From positions 124,001-188,000 of the forward strand of contig NZ_LMFC01000004.1 in the NCBI RefSeq assembly GCF_001426705.1: DNA of 64,000 nucleotides, read 5' to 3'. The notes under the pieces are model-generated. The model worked only from the letters and a program-made list of their open reading frames with translations. It searched no databases and was not told where the DNA came from. Below are positions 27,877 to 36,555 of the stretch, one piece after another. The position numbers and the translations under genes are program-made. Position 1 is the stretch's first letter; every line of letters begins with the position of its first letter. The DNA is from Cellulomonas sp. Root485 (lineage in GTDB: Bacteria; Actinomycetota; Actinomycetes; Actinomycetales; Cellulomonadaceae).

Positions 27877-28356
27877 TCAGGTCGCGGGGTCGGTGCGCCG
27901 CTCGTCGACGACGACGGGGTCGGTGCGCCGCTCGTCGACCACGTCGGGATCGGTGCGCCGCTGCTCGGCGATCACCTCGTGGTTGGAGCGCCCCTCATCG
28001 GTGACCACGTCAGGGTCGATGCGGTCTGCGGTGCGCAGGCGTTCGTCCAGCTCGGACCGGGCGCCGCTCGCCTCGGTGCCGCGGGCGTGGGCCTCGGCCT
28101 GGAGCGCGGCTGCGTCGGCTGCTCGGGCGTCGGCCTCGGCCTGGGCGAGGCGTGCCTGAGCGTCCAGCCGGGCGGCTTCGGCCTCCCGGCGCTGGACCTC
28201 GACCTGGTCGGCGGCGGCCTTCTCGCGGATCTCCTGCGCGCGTGCGCGCTCGGCGTCGACCCGGCGTGCTCCGCTGCGTCGGCTCATGGCGACGGCACCG
28301 ATGATCAGCACGACGACGACGATGGCGACGACGATCCAGACGGTCTGGTTGTCCAC
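27877..28356 (-). CDS. Small membrane-anchored coiled-coil protein with C-terminal repeats
   Basis: 159 residues. The GTG at 28356 has GAGGAGGAAG just upstream, a very strong site. A single N-terminal membrane helix (about 6-24, TVWIVVAIVVVVLIIGAVA) leads to a long charged Ala/Glu/Arg helix (about 30-110) with heptad-like spacing, then a tail of three near-identical 10-residue units (RRTDPDVVDE). The layout is that of a type II anchored protein with a cytosolic coiled coil. The family is unknown. It is followed upstream on the same strand by the P-loop kinase (77-base gap), so the two may share a transcript. Confidence 0.75.
   Translation of the reverse strand: MDNQTVWIVVAIVVVVLIIGAVAMSRRSGARRVDAERARAQEIREKAAADQVEVQRREAEAARLDAQARLAQAEADARAADAAALQAEAHARGTEASGARSELDERLRTADRIDPDVVTDEGRSNHEVIAEQRRTDPDVVDERRTDPVVVDERRTDPAT
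27886..27975 (-). repeat. 30-bp tandem repeat (three units) in coiled-coil gene
   Basis: Three 30-base units at 27886-27915, 27916-27945 and 27946-27975. The first two differ at only a few positions and the third is more diverged. The unit length keeps frame and adds ten residues (ERRTDPVVVD). It marks a recently expanded, probably variable tail. Confidence 0.8.
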
Positions 28357-28433
28357 GGCTCTTCCTCCTCGGAACTCGACCCCCGCGCTCGATTGGACAG
28401 CCGCCCGGGCGGGGTCGCAACCGGGGAGCGGGT

Positions 28434-28934
28434 CTAGGGAGTCACCCCGCAGCGGCGCAGGATGTCGTCCACGACGTGCTCGACGGGTGCGGTGGCGTCG
28501 ATCGCGATGCCGCCGCGCGGAACGGTCTCCTTCGTCTGGTGCCATCGCACGATGCGCGCGCGTTCCGTCGGGACGCCGCCGCCCCACGCGGAGTCGGGGC
28601 GCTCGTCGAGCCGCCGGTGCAACGTCGCAAGGTCGACCTCGAGGACGAAGACTCCGTCGAACAGGTCGATGAACGCCGGGAAGTTCCGTGATCCGCCGCA
28701 GAAGAAGGTGGACCCGTGGTGGTGGTCCGCGACCAGCGCACGGACCTTGGCGACGTCCCAGAGATGGTTCTCGTGAGAGCCGACCGCCGTGGGTTCGCCG
28801 GTCACCGGGTCGCCCTGGTAGGCGAGTGCACGGTCGCCGTGGACGACGTGGTGGCCGCGGCGCTGGAGCTCCTCGGCGACGGTCGTCTTGCCGGTGCCGG
28901 ACAGGCCTTCGATCAGGTAGTTGCGTCTGCCCAT
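28434..28934 (-). CDS. P-loop nucleotide/small-molecule kinase-like ATPase
   Basis: 166 residues. Walker A is IEGLSGTGKTTVAEEL at the N-terminus, followed by HHVVHGDRALAYQ, the acceptor-side segment of shikimate-kinase/AAA-18 type proteins. A lid-like arginine segment (RRLDERPDSAWGGGVPTERARIVRW) and a C-terminal IDATAPVEHVVDDIL, like the IDAT...V..V..I ending of nucleoside-monophosphate-kinase-like folds, complete the picture. It probably phosphorylates a small molecule; the substrate is not evident. An 18-base inverted repeat sits 19 bases upstream of the start and may control it. Confidence 0.78.
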   Translation of the reverse strand: MGRRNYLIEGLSGTGKTTVAEELQRRGHHVVHGDRALAYQGDPVTGEPTAVGSHENHLWDVAKVRALVADHHHGSTFFCGGSRNFPAFIDLFDGVFVLEVDLATLHRRLDERPDSAWGGGVPTERARIVRWHQTKETVPRGGIAIDATAPVEHVVDDILRRCGVTP

Positions 28935-28953
28935 CTGCGGGGGGTCCCCTCGT

Positions 28954-28971
28954 CAGTCACGTGCGTGACTG
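28954..28971. promoter_or_regulatory. Perfect inverted repeat upstream of the kinase gene
   Basis: CAGTCACG-TG-CGTGACTG: two perfect 8-bp arms with a two-base centre, 19 bases before the kinase start and 57 bases after the SARP/STAND gene stop. The short centre argues for an operator of a dimeric regulator rather than an RNA hairpin. The cognate regulator is unknown. Confidence 0.5.
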
Positions 28972-29028
28972 CGGGTCTAGCACGTTCCGACGTCGACCTG
29001 AGTCTCTATTTCCGCAGCGCGGGATCGT

Positions 29029-32000
29029 TCAGTCGGTCCCCGTTCGACACGTCTCGCGGTACGGCCCCAGGGCGGAGGCGTACGTCGCCCACTCGACCTC
29101 GGTCAGGTTGCGGCCGGCGACCCGGCAGGCAGCCGAGCTGAGGTGGGCGGGATCGAGGTCCCACTCAGCGACGCCCTGGGCGACGGTGACCAGCACGGCG
29201 GTGCCGTCGGGGCGCAGGTAGCCCGGGTAGGTGACGCGGGTGCCGTACGGCAGGGAGGTGCCGACGGGCACACTCACCTCCCGATACCTGGGGCTGGAGC
29301 TCGGGATCGGCTCGCCGAGACGTATCCCCGCGTCCACGTCGTAGACACTGACGCTCTGGTCGTTGGCCGCGGCGATCAGGATGGTGCCGTCGTCGGAGAA
29401 CTGCAGGTCGGAGATCGCACCGCGCGCGCCCGGCAGGTCCCGGAGCGTCTGCATGGTCGCGCTGTCGACGAGCGAGATCGAGCCGCGTCGGGCGACTGCG
29501 AGCAGTCCGTCGTCACGCAGGGCGACCGCGTCGGCGCCGAGCCGTGCCGGACCGACGGGCTCGCCGGTGCGGCCGTCGTACATCTGGAGGACCGTGGTCG
29601 TCCCGGCGTCCGCGGACACCGAGCCGGTCTGGTCCTGGATCCCGTCCTCGAGCGCGATCGCCACCAGCGAGCCGTCCGAGGTCGCGGACATGTCGATGAC
29701 GTCCTGGTCGCGACCGTCGATCGGGTTCGGGTCCCACTCCTGCGCGTCTCTCCTGCCCTCCCACAGCTGCCAGCCGGTCATCGACACATACGCGCGGTCG
29801 CCCGACGGGGTCGACCAGATCGCCCTGGCGCGGTCGGGCACGCGCAGGCTGCCCGGCACGTCCTGGCCGGTCTGCACGTCGATCGAGTGCAGGAAGTGCT
29901 CGCCCGGCACGTAGGCGGAGATGATGCCTCGGAACAGCCACTGGGCACCGACGACCGAGTCAGGCAACCCCTGCACCTGGCTGTCCGTGCGCGGGTCCCA
30001 CACCGCGTAGGACGTGAGGTCTGCCGTGCTCTGCGCGTCCGTGGGCCGGCGCGCGGTCAGGAACATCCGGCCGTCCGGGTCGTACCCGGCGACGGCCACG
30101 GAGCCTCGGGCCAGGAGCCGGGTCACCGGGCCGGACCCGTCGACCATCCAGCGAGTGATCACCGGCGCGCCGGCGCCGAACACGACGAGCTCGCCCTGCG
30201 AGACCGACAGCTCCCCGACGTCGCCCCGCTGGATGTCGAGCTCGACCCCGTTCTCGGCTCCGGTGGTGAGGCTGCGTTCGCGCACGACTCCGAACCGGTC
30301 GCCGCAGAGCACGAGGCCGGCCTCGAGAGCCACGGTGGCCCACGAGCACGAGTCCCCGCCGTCGGCTCCGAGGTCGGCCGTCCACGCGACCCTCCCGGTG
30401 GACGGCACGGCGGCCAGCATCGAGGACGGTCCGATCAGGACGACGAGGTCGTCCCCGGCAGCGACGGCATGGTCATCGACGACGGCGCGCCTGCCCGCGA
30501 GGTGCTGGTAGACGGGCGACTGGTTCAGGGTGCCTTCCACTCCGCTGCGACGCCTCTGGGCGGACGGCGCCGGGGTGTCGATGGTCCGCAGCGTGACGAG
30601 CGAGGTCGGGTCGAGCACGCGGACGGGGCCGTCCGATGAACCCACGACGAGCCGCCCTGAACCGTCGAACGCTGCGGCGGCCTTGCCGGCGCTCTCGGCG
30701 GTCGCGAGCACGACGCCGTCCTCGACCCGCCACGACGTCACGGAGCCGTCGTTGCCCGCGACGGTCACGACCACCTCTCCGTGCGGGTCGATCGCGAGCC
30801 CACCCACTGGTCCGGTCGTCAGCGGTCCGAGGAGCCGCGTCCCGGTGGCGATCTCGTCGACGGTCAGGGACCTGCCGGCCTGGATCGCCACCCGGGTGCC
30901 GTCGTCGCTGACCCGCACGAGCGGGCGCGGGCCTTGGTCCGAGCGCGCGACCGGACCGAAGGTGCGGATGACGGCACCGTCCGTCGCGATCAGCTGGGGC
31001 GTGCGGGCGTCCACGACCACGACGGACGTCGCGGTACCGGGGACGGTCGAACCCGCGATGCGTGTGGCGTCGGGGACGCGTCGATAGCTCACGAAGCCCG
31101 GGGCGGCGGTGAAGGTGCTCAGCAGCGCCGAACGAGCGTGCGCGTCGCCGGGTGCGCGGCGGTAGGCCTCGACGGCGAGCAGGGCCGCCGCGTCGCGGTT
31201 GGTCGCCTGCAGCGCGATCGACTGGTTGACCAGCACCTGCAGCTCGGCGGCGTCCCGCGCCCGGGCAGCGTCCGACCGGCTCACGCCCGCCACCGAGGCA
31301 GCCACGATCGCCAGGACGAGAACGGCGACCGCACCCGTCAGGGCCGTCCTCAGCCGACGGTTCTGCCGGGCGTCGCGCGCCGCTCGCAGCGCCAGGTGGT
31401 CCTCGTCCGCCTCCCGCAGTGCGTGTGCCGCGTCGAGGAAGTCGCTCTCGACCGCAGTCAGGTCGGGGGTCGTCGTCGTCCGCCACTCCAGGGCTGCGTC
31501 CAGGCGGGCGCCCCGGTACAGCTCGCCGTCGGGACGCCCGAGGGAGTCCCACCCGTTCGCGGCCGCGCTCAGGTGTCGCAGGATGCGCATCCCGGCAGCG
31601 TCGTCGTCGAGCCACGTCCGCAGGCGGGGCCAGGCGCGCACCAGCGACTCGTGCGCGATCTCGACCATGCCCTCGTCCGCCGTCAGGAGACGCGCCCGGA
31701 CGAGATCGCTCAGGATCCGGCTTCGCCCGCCCTCCAGACCCAGGGCGTGCAGGGACTGGCGGCGGTGGATCGTGCCGCCCTCGCCCGACGGCGTCACCAG
31801 TCGCATCAGCAGCGCCCGACACGTCGCGCGGTCGTCCTGCGAGTACGCCTCGTAGACGCGTTCGGCGGTCTGCGCGACGGCGGCCGAGATGCCGCCGGAC
31901 GCCTGGTACCCGTCGACGGTCAGGACCGAGCCGTCCCGTCGGCGCCAGGTCTCGACGAGCGCGTGGGACAGCAGCGGGAGCGACCCGGCACCCTCGCCGG

Positions 32001-33327
32001 CCTCGTTGACCAGCAGCTCGACCAGGCCGTGCTCGATCCGAAGGCCGGCCTGCCGGGCCGGTTCCTCGATGACCTCTCGCAGCTCGTCGCCGGAGAGCGG
32101 CCGGACCAGGTGCAGTCCCGTCTCGGTCAGCTGTGCGAGCCGTGGGTCGATGCTCAGCCCGGCGATCTGGTCGGCACGGACGGTGACGACGACCAGGTGG
32201 TCGTCGGTCGCGGCGGCGAGCTCGCGGCAGTACTCGCGGACGACGCCCTTCCGGTACCCGCCGACGAACAGGTCCTCCAGCTGGTCGACCACCAGCACCG
32301 AGCCGGTCGGGGAGCCGACGATCGCCTCCCGGAGGGCACCCACCAGGTGCGGCCCCGGCATGACGACCACCGGCGGCACGCCCTGGCGGCGGAGCGCCGC
32401 GGCCACACCGGCCCGCGCGAGCGAGCTCTTGCCGACTCCGGACGGTCCCGCGATCACGAGCAGCGGATGGGTGCGCAGCCGCGTCACGCAGGCGTCGATC
32501 TCGGCGGTCCGACCATAGAAGCTCTCGCTGTCGTCGACGCCGAAGGCAGCCAGCCCCCGGTACGGGCAGTCTGGCCGGCCGGACGGCGCAGGTTCGACCG
32601 CGGCGATCTGCGGGTCGTGGTGGAGGACCTGCTGCTCCAGGTGGGTCAGCTGGGCGCCGGGGTCGACACCGAGCTCGCTGACCAGGTGCCGGCGCGCGTC
32701 CCGCAGGGTGAGCAGGGCATCCCCTTGTCGTCCGCAGCGGTACTGCGCCAGTGCCAGGATCGCCCACCGCCGTTCGCGGAGCGGGTCCTCCTCGAGCAGC
32801 TTTCGAGCGTCGCTCGCGACCGTGCGGTGCTCGCCGGCGGCCAGCCGAGCGTCGAGGAGGTCCTCCTCGCAGGCGGACCGCAGCTCGGTCAGCCGCGCCA
32901 CCTCGCTCGCGGCGCCGTCCCAGTCGCGCAGCTCCGTGAACGGCTCGCCGCGCCAGAGCGCCAGCGACCGGCTGTACGCGCTCGCGGCGCGGTCCGGCTC
33001 TCCTGACGCGGCGAAGGTGCGCGCACGCGCGACGCCCTCGTCGAACGTGTCGACGTCGACGTCGCCGTAGGGGAGATCCAGGCGGTACCCGCCCGGGCAG
33101 GTGACGACCACGTCCTTCGGAAGGGCTCGGCGCAGGTGCCCGATCGTGGCCTGGAGCTGCTTCGGCCAGGTGCTCGGTGGCGCGGCACCCCAGCTGGCGT
33201 CGGCCAGCTCGTCGAGGCTGACCACCTGCGGGCGGCGCAGGACCAGTGCGCAGAGGGCCGTCCTCGCCCGTGGGCTCAACGATGGTTCTCCGTCGAGCTC
33301 GATCGGCCCCAGCACGCGGACGGCCAT
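29029..33327 (-). CDS. SARP-type regulator with STAND NTPase and beta-propeller
   Basis: 1432 residues from the ATG that begins MAVRVLGPIELDG. Order: OmpR-like winged helix (1-95), bacterial transcriptional activation domain of TPR-like helices (about 96-245), STAND NTPase with Walker A AGPSGVGKSSLARAG (about 295) and Walker B VLVVDQLEDLF, helical winged-helix extension, one membrane helix (about 690-710), then a C-terminal ~700-residue repeat region with WD40/propeller-like blades (DDGTRVAIQAG, FSDDGTILIAAANDQSVSVYD). SARPs activate nearby operons; STAND-propeller proteins act as ligand-gated switches. The membrane helix between NTPase and propeller would put the propeller outside the cytosol, coupling an external signal to DNA binding. 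Confidence 0.85.
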   Translation of the reverse strand: MAVRVLGPIELDGEPSLSPRARTALCALVLRRPQVVSLDELADASWGAAPPSTWPKQLQATIGHLRRALPKDVVVTCPGGYRLDLPYGDVDVDTFDEGVARARTFAASGEPDRAASAYSRSLALWRGEPFTELRDWDGAASEVARLTELRSACEEDLLDARLAAGEHRTVASDARKLLEEDPLRERRWAILALAQYRCGRQGDALLTLRDARRHLVSELGVDPGAQLTHLEQQVLHHDPQIAAVEPAPSGRPDCPYRGLAAFGVDDSESFYGRTAEIDACVTRLRTHPLLVIAGPSGVGKSSLARAGVAAALRRQGVPPVVVMPGPHLVGALREAIVGSPTGSVLVVDQLEDLFVGGYRKGVVREYCRELAAATDDHLVVVTVRADQIAGLSIDPRLAQLTETGLHLVRPLSGDELREVIEEPARQAGLRIEHGLVELLVNEAGEGAGSLPLLSHALVETWRRRDGSVLTVDGYQASGGISAAVAQTAERVYEAYSQDDRATCRALLMRLVTPSGEGGTIHRRQSLHALGLEGGRSRILSDLVRARLLTADEGMVEIAHESLVRAWPRLRTWLDDDAAGMRILRHLSAAANGWDSLGRPDGELYRGARLDAALEWRTTTTPDLTAVESDFLDAAHALREADEDHLALRAARDARQNRRLRTALTGAVAVLVLAIVAASVAGVSRSDAARARDAAELQVLVNQSIALQATNRDAAALLAVEAYRRAPGDAHARSALLSTFTAAPGFVSYRRVPDATRIAGSTVPGTATSVVVVDARTPQLIATDGAVIRTFGPVARSDQGPRPLVRVSDDGTRVAIQAGRSLTVDEIATGTRLLGPLTTGPVGGLAIDPHGEVVVTVAGNDGSVTSWRVEDGVVLATAESAGKAAAAFDGSGRLVVGSSDGPVRVLDPTSLVTLRTIDTPAPSAQRRRSGVEGTLNQSPVYQHLAGRRAVVDDHAVAAGDDLVVLIGPSSMLAAVPSTGRVAWTADLGADGGDSCSWATVALEAGLVLCGDRFGVVRERSLTTGAENGVELDIQRGDVGELSVSQGELVVFGAGAPVITRWMVDGSGPVTRLLARGSVAVAGYDPDGRMFLTARRPTDAQSTADLTSYAVWDPRTDSQVQGLPDSVVGAQWLFRGIISAYVPGEHFLHSIDVQTGQDVPGSLRVPDRARAIWSTPSGDRAYVSMTGWQLWEGRRDAQEWDPNPIDGRDQDVIDMSATSDGSLVAIALEDGIQDQTGSVSADAGTTTVLQMYDGRTGEPVGPARLGADAVALRDDGLLAVARRGSISLVDSATMQTLRDLPGARGAISDLQFSDDGTILIAAANDQSVSVYDVDAGIRLGEPIPSSSPRYREVSVPVGTSLPYGTRVTYPGYLRPDGTAVLVTVAQGVAEWDLDPAHLSSAACRVAGRNLTEVEWATYASALGPYRETCRTGTD

Positions 33328-33429
33328 CTCCGCAGTGTGTTCCCGCCGTCCGGGACGGTCAATGGCGTGCATACCGGGTGCATACCGGGGCTGGGCCGAC
33401 GCCATACCGCCGGGTCCGACCGTCGTCCT

Positions 33430-33825
33430 ATGAACCGATCACGACGTCCTCATGTCACGACCTTGCTCACCTTCGACTTCGGTCCGGAACCGGAGCCGAC
33501 CCACCCGGACGAGGCCCTCGCACGGCGCCCTGCTCGACTGGCGGGCGTGGCTGCCGGAGTCGCCGTCGCGGCCTTCCTCGCTTTGCACGCGATGGACACG
33601 AGCGTGGGCTCGCCGGTGCCGGCACCGACCTCGTCGGATGCCGCGTCCTGCGGGGGGACGATCCCGTGCTCACCGTCCGGTGAGGTCGCGGCCCGGTGGT
33701 CCCAGGAGCGGGAGGCGGCGCGCCTGGCCCGCGAGGGCCGGCACCCGTTCGAGTCTGGTCAGGTGTCGGTGGTGTGCGGATCCGGAGCGACGCCGGCTCT
33801 GAGGGGAGACCCTGACCGTCAGTGA
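33430..33825 (+). CDS. Putative small single-pass membrane or secreted protein
   Basis: 131 residues, divergent from the SARP/STAND gene (102-base gap). An acidic N-terminal stretch (TFDFGPEPEPTHPDEALARR) precedes one hydrophobic segment (about 37-52, ARLAGVAAGVAVAAFLALHA), then a Ser/Pro-rich region with three cysteines. The codon pattern is right for this genome but no ribosome-binding site stands out and I recognise no family. Position suggests a partner or target of the SARP regulator. Its end overlaps the next, opposite gene by 7 bases. Confidence 0.5.
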   Translation: MNRSRRPHVTTLLTFDFGPEPEPTHPDEALARRPARLAGVAAGVAVAAFLALHAMDTSVGSPVPAPTSSDAASCGGTIPCSPSGEVAARWSQEREAARLAREGRHPFESGQVSVVCGSGATPALRGDPDRQ

Positions 33826-34019
33826 GAGACGGCTGTTCGGCCGCCGCCCCTCGGATCCAGCTGCTCGGCCATCCACCGCATGACCTGTGCGACCTGTGGC
33901 CGCACGACCCGCCGACGCGGCTTCCGCTCCAGGTCCGGCACCACCGGTGCCCCGGGGATCGCCGACTGCTGCAAGTTCCAGGTGGCCCGTGCTCCGATGA
34001 ACGCCAGTCCCTCGACCAT
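33819..34019 (-). CDS. 66-residue basic protein divergent from the CGNR regulator
   Basis: The ATG at 34019 has a clean GGAGG seven bases upstream, which makes a real gene likely despite the size. The N-terminus is MVEGLAFIGARATWNLQQSA; the C-terminal half is rich in Arg (ERKPRRRVVRPQVAQVMRWM). No membrane helix or signal peptide. I do not recognise it. It shares a short, repeat-rich promoter region with the CGNR zinc-finger gene and is probably controlled by it. Confidence 0.6.
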   Translation of the reverse strand: MVEGLAFIGARATWNLQQSAIPGAPVVPDLERKPRRRVVRPQVAQVMRWMAEQLDPRGGGRTAVSH

Positions 34020-34028
34020 GATAACCTC

Positions 34029-34090
34029 CGCTACCAGTGAAACTCGTTATACCGGTAGCGTACGCCTGCGCTACCATCAAAACAAGGTAT
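34029..34090. promoter_or_regulatory. Direct-repeat operator region between the 66-residue gene and CGNR gene
   Basis: Two 22-base direct repeats of the form CGCTACCA-N3-AAAC-N2-G(T/G)TAT at 34029-34050 and 34069-34090, exactly 40 bases apart (about four helical turns). A third copy of the core lies inverted as GGTAGCG at 34054-34060, giving a perfect CGCTACC inverted repeat with the second copy. The block also contains TACCGGTA. This is an AT-rich island and the only control region for both divergent genes. Binding by the CGNR protein is inferred. Confidence 0.6.
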
Positions 34091-34113
34091 GAAGGCAGCA
34101 ATGGGGAGGATCC

Positions 34114-34719
34114 GTGGAGCAGCCTGAACTTGTCGGCGGGGCGCTGTGCCTCGACGTCGCGAACTCGGTCGACGGACGGGTTCTCGACGTGCCGCTGGAC
34201 TACCTCACGAGCTATGCCGACCTGGTCGACTGGGCGAGGCGCGCCGGTGGCTTGTCCTCTGCGCAGGCCGAGGTGCTGCTGACCCGCGCGGACGCCGACC
34301 CGGCAGCGGCGACCGACGAGCTGGTCCGCGCGCGAGCGCTCCGCGAGTCCGTGTTCAACCTGTTCTACGGACACGCGAAGGACGGCGTCGCGGATCCCGG
34401 TCACCTCGCCGCCGTCCAGGAGGCGTACACCGACGCCCTCCGGCACGGGAGTCTCGAGCCGGCGGGCGACGGTCTGCGCTGGACGTGGGAACCCGACCTG
34501 CGGCTCCCGCGCTGGCTGGTCGCGCAGTCGGCGATCGAGCTGGCGACGAGCGGCGCGTTCGGCCGGGTCAAGGCGTGCGCGTCGCAGGACGGCTGTCAGT
34601 ACCTCTTCGTCGACACGTCGAAGAACGGCAGCCGCCGGTGGTGCAGCATGTCGGACTGCGGCAACCAGGCGAAGTCGAGACGCCTCACGGCGCGGCGCCG
34701 CGCGGACCGGGCCCGATGA
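34114..34719 (+). CDS. CGNR zinc-finger regulator with ABATE domain
   Basis: 201 residues from a GTG preceded by GGGAGGA. The N-terminal stress-responsive ABATE domain begins with LVGGALCLDVANSVDGR, where the LDFxNT-type motif is typical. The C-terminal treble-clef finger reads CASQDGCQYLFVDTSKNGSRRWCSMSDCGNQ: two pairs of cysteines in CGNR spacing, though the fourth signature residue is Gln (CGNQ) rather than Arg. The family is predicted to bind DNA as transcriptional regulators of stress or catabolic genes. It is divergent from a 66-residue gene across the repeat block at 34029-34090 and ends four bases from the convergent thiolase gene. Confidence 0.85.
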   Translation: MEQPELVGGALCLDVANSVDGRVLDVPLDYLTSYADLVDWARRAGGLSSAQAEVLLTRADADPAAATDELVRARALRESVFNLFYGHAKDGVADPGHLAAVQEAYTDALRHGSLEPAGDGLRWTWEPDLRLPRWLVAQSAIELATSGAFGRVKACASQDGCQYLFVDTSKNGSRRWCSMSDCGNQAKSRRLTARRRADRAR

Positions 34720-34723
34720 CCGG

Positions 34724-35905
34724 TCAGTCGCGGGAGAGCAGGAGCGCCTCGCCCTGACCCCCTCCGCCGCACAGCGCCACCGCGGCGCGGCCGTGTCCGA
34801 GGCGCGCGAGCTCCATCGCGGCGTGACCGGCGAGCCGCGCCCCTGATGCCCCGATCGGGTGCCCGAGGGCGATGGCACCGCCGTGGATGTTGGTGCGGTC
34901 GAGCGGATAGTCGAGGTCGGCGAGCGACTGCACGACGACCGACCCGAACGCCTCGTTGATCTCGAGGAGGTCGACCGTGGACAGGTCCCAGCCCTCGCGC
35001 GCGAGGGCCGCCGTGATGGCCGCGGACGGCTGGGAGTGCAGGGAGTTGTCCGGGCCGGCGACCTGCCCGGAGGACCTGACGGTGGCGAGCCAGGTCCAGC
35101 CGTTCGCCTCGGCGACCTCGCGGGCGGCGACGACGACGGCGGCGGCACCGTCGGTGAGCGGGGAGGCGTTGCCGGCGGTGATCGTCCCGTCGGCCGAGAA
35201 CGCGGGGCGCAGTGCGGCCAGGGAGTCGAGCGAGGTCTGCGGGCGGATGCCCTCGTCGGTGTCGACGACCAGGGGGTCGCCCCGCCGTTGCGGCACCTCC
35301 ACGGGCACGATCTCCGCAGCGAAGACGCCGGAGGACACAGCCTCCGCCGCACGCCGGTGGCTCTCGACGGCGACACGGTCCTGCGCCTCGCGGGGGATCG
35401 ACAGCACCTTGTTCCCCCGCTCGGTGGACGAGCCCATCGACTCGCGGTCGAACGCGTCGGTGAGGCCGTCGAACGCGAGGGAGTCGACGGCCTGGATGTC
35501 GCCGTAGGTCCAGCCGCGACGGGAGCCGGGCAGCAGGTGCGGTGCCTGGCTCATCGACTCCTGGCCGCCCGCGACGACGACGGACGCCTCGCCGAGGCGG
35601 ATCATCCGGGCGGCGTCGATGATCGCGGCCAGACCGCTGAGGCAGACCTTGTTGATGGTCGTGGCAGGCACGGTCCACGGGATCCCGGCTGCGACCGCTG
35701 CCTGCCGCGCGGGGTTCTGGCCGGCGCCGGCCTGGACGACCTGGCCCATGAGGACCTGATCCACGGACGCCGGGTCGACGCCCGCCCGAGAGAGAGCGCC
35801 GCGGATGGCGACCGCCCCCAACGACGCGGCCGACAGCGACGACAGCCCGCCGTTGAGGCGAGCCATCGGCGTCCGTGCGAACGACAGGATCACGACGTCC
35901 CTCAT
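34724..35905 (-). CDS. Acetyl-CoA C-acetyltransferase (thiolase)
   Basis: 393 residues. Biosynthetic/ketolytic thiolase signature: nucleophile Cys in [14 protein letters not shown] (about 88), [24 protein letters not shown] with the catalytic His, and C-terminal [10 protein letters not shown] with the second Cys. It should split acetoacetyl-CoA into two acetyl-CoA. It is the last gene of scoA-scoB-thiolase, coupled by ATGA overlaps, so acetoacetate activated by the CoA-transferase is directly cleaved. This fits the end of leucine breakdown, where the lyase encoded at 53872 releases acetoacetate. Confidence 0.93.
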   Translation of the reverse strand: MRDVVILSFARTPMARLNGGLSSLSAASLGAVAIRGALSRAGVDPASVDQVLMGQVVQAGAGQNPARQAAVAAGIPWTVPATTINKVCLSGLAAIIDAARMIRLGEASVVVAGGQESMSQAPHLLPGSRRGWTYGDIQAVDSLAFDGLTDAFDRESMGSSTERGNKVLSIPREAQDRVAVESHRRAAEAVSSGVFAAEIVPVEVPQRRGDPLVVDTDEGIRPQTSLDSLAALRPAFSADGTITAGNASPLTDGAAAVVVAAREVAEANGWTWLATVRSSGQVAGPDNSLHSQPSAAITAALAREGWDLSTVDLLEINEAFGSVVVQSLADLDYPLDRTNIHGGAIALGHPIGASGARLAGHAAMELARLGHGRAAVALCGGGGQGEALLLSRD

Positions 35906-36555
35906 GACAGCACCACCTTCTCGTCCACCCGGAGCGGCACCAGGGGAGTGGCCGCCACCACCTCGTCGACGGAGACCCCGGGCGCACACTCCCGCAGCAC
36001 CAGTCCGTCGGGAGTCACGTCCAGCACCGCCAGGTCCGTGATGATCCGGTCGACCACGCCGACCCCGGTGAGCGGCAGCGTGCACGCGGGGAGGATCTTG
36101 GCCGACCCGTCGCGCGCGACGTGCTCCATCAGGACCACGATCCGACGGGCGCCGTGCACGAGGTCCATCGCCCCGCCCATGCCCTTGACCATCTTCCCGG
36201 GGATCATCCAGTTGGCGATGTCGCCGGACGACGACACCTGCATCGCCCCGAGGATCGCGACGTCGACCTTGCCGCCGCGGATCATCGAGAAGCTCACGGC
36301 GGAGTCGAAGTACGACGCCCCGGGGGCGATGGTGATCGTCTCCTTGCCGGCGTTGATGAGGTCGGGGTCGACGTCGTCGGGAAGCGGGTACGGGCCCACG
36401 CCGAGCACGCCGTTCTCCGACTGCAGGACCACCTCGACGCCGGGCGGGACGAACCCCGGCACCAGCGTCGGCAGCCCGATCCCGAGGTTCACGTAGGACC
36501 CGTCGGCCAGCTCCAGGGCGGCCCGCGCCGCCATCTGCTCCCGCGTCAGGCTCAT
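35902..36555 (-). CDS. scoB: 3-oxoacid CoA-transferase subunit B
   Basis: 217 residues. [15 protein letters not shown] and [16 protein letters not shown], the latter with the Glu that forms the covalent CoA thioester, are the beta-subunit signature. [27 protein letters not shown] and [12 protein letters not shown] complete the family pattern. It moves CoA from succinyl-CoA to a short oxoacid, typically acetoacetate; the mycobacterial counterpart lies beside the same leucine genes. ATG overlaps the subunit A stop by ATGA, and its own stop overlaps the thiolase start the same way. Confidence 0.93.
   Translation of the reverse strand: MSLTREQMAARAALELADGSYVNLGIGLPTLVPGFVPPGVEVVLQSENGVLGVGPYPLPDDVDPDLINAGKETITIAPGASYFDSAVSFSMIRGGKVDVAILGAMQVSSSGDIANWMIPGKMVKGMGGAMDLVHGARRIVVLMEHVARDGSAKILPACTLPLTGVGVVDRIITDLAVLDVTPDGLVLRECAPGVSVDEVVAATPLVPLRVDEKVVLS

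Noticed and set aside
29143..30639. Long plus-strand open frame opposite the SARP/STAND gene
   Set aside because: It mirrors the minus-strand codons, has Arg/Gly/Asp-rich low-complexity composition and no domain motif; typical shadow in high-GC DNA.
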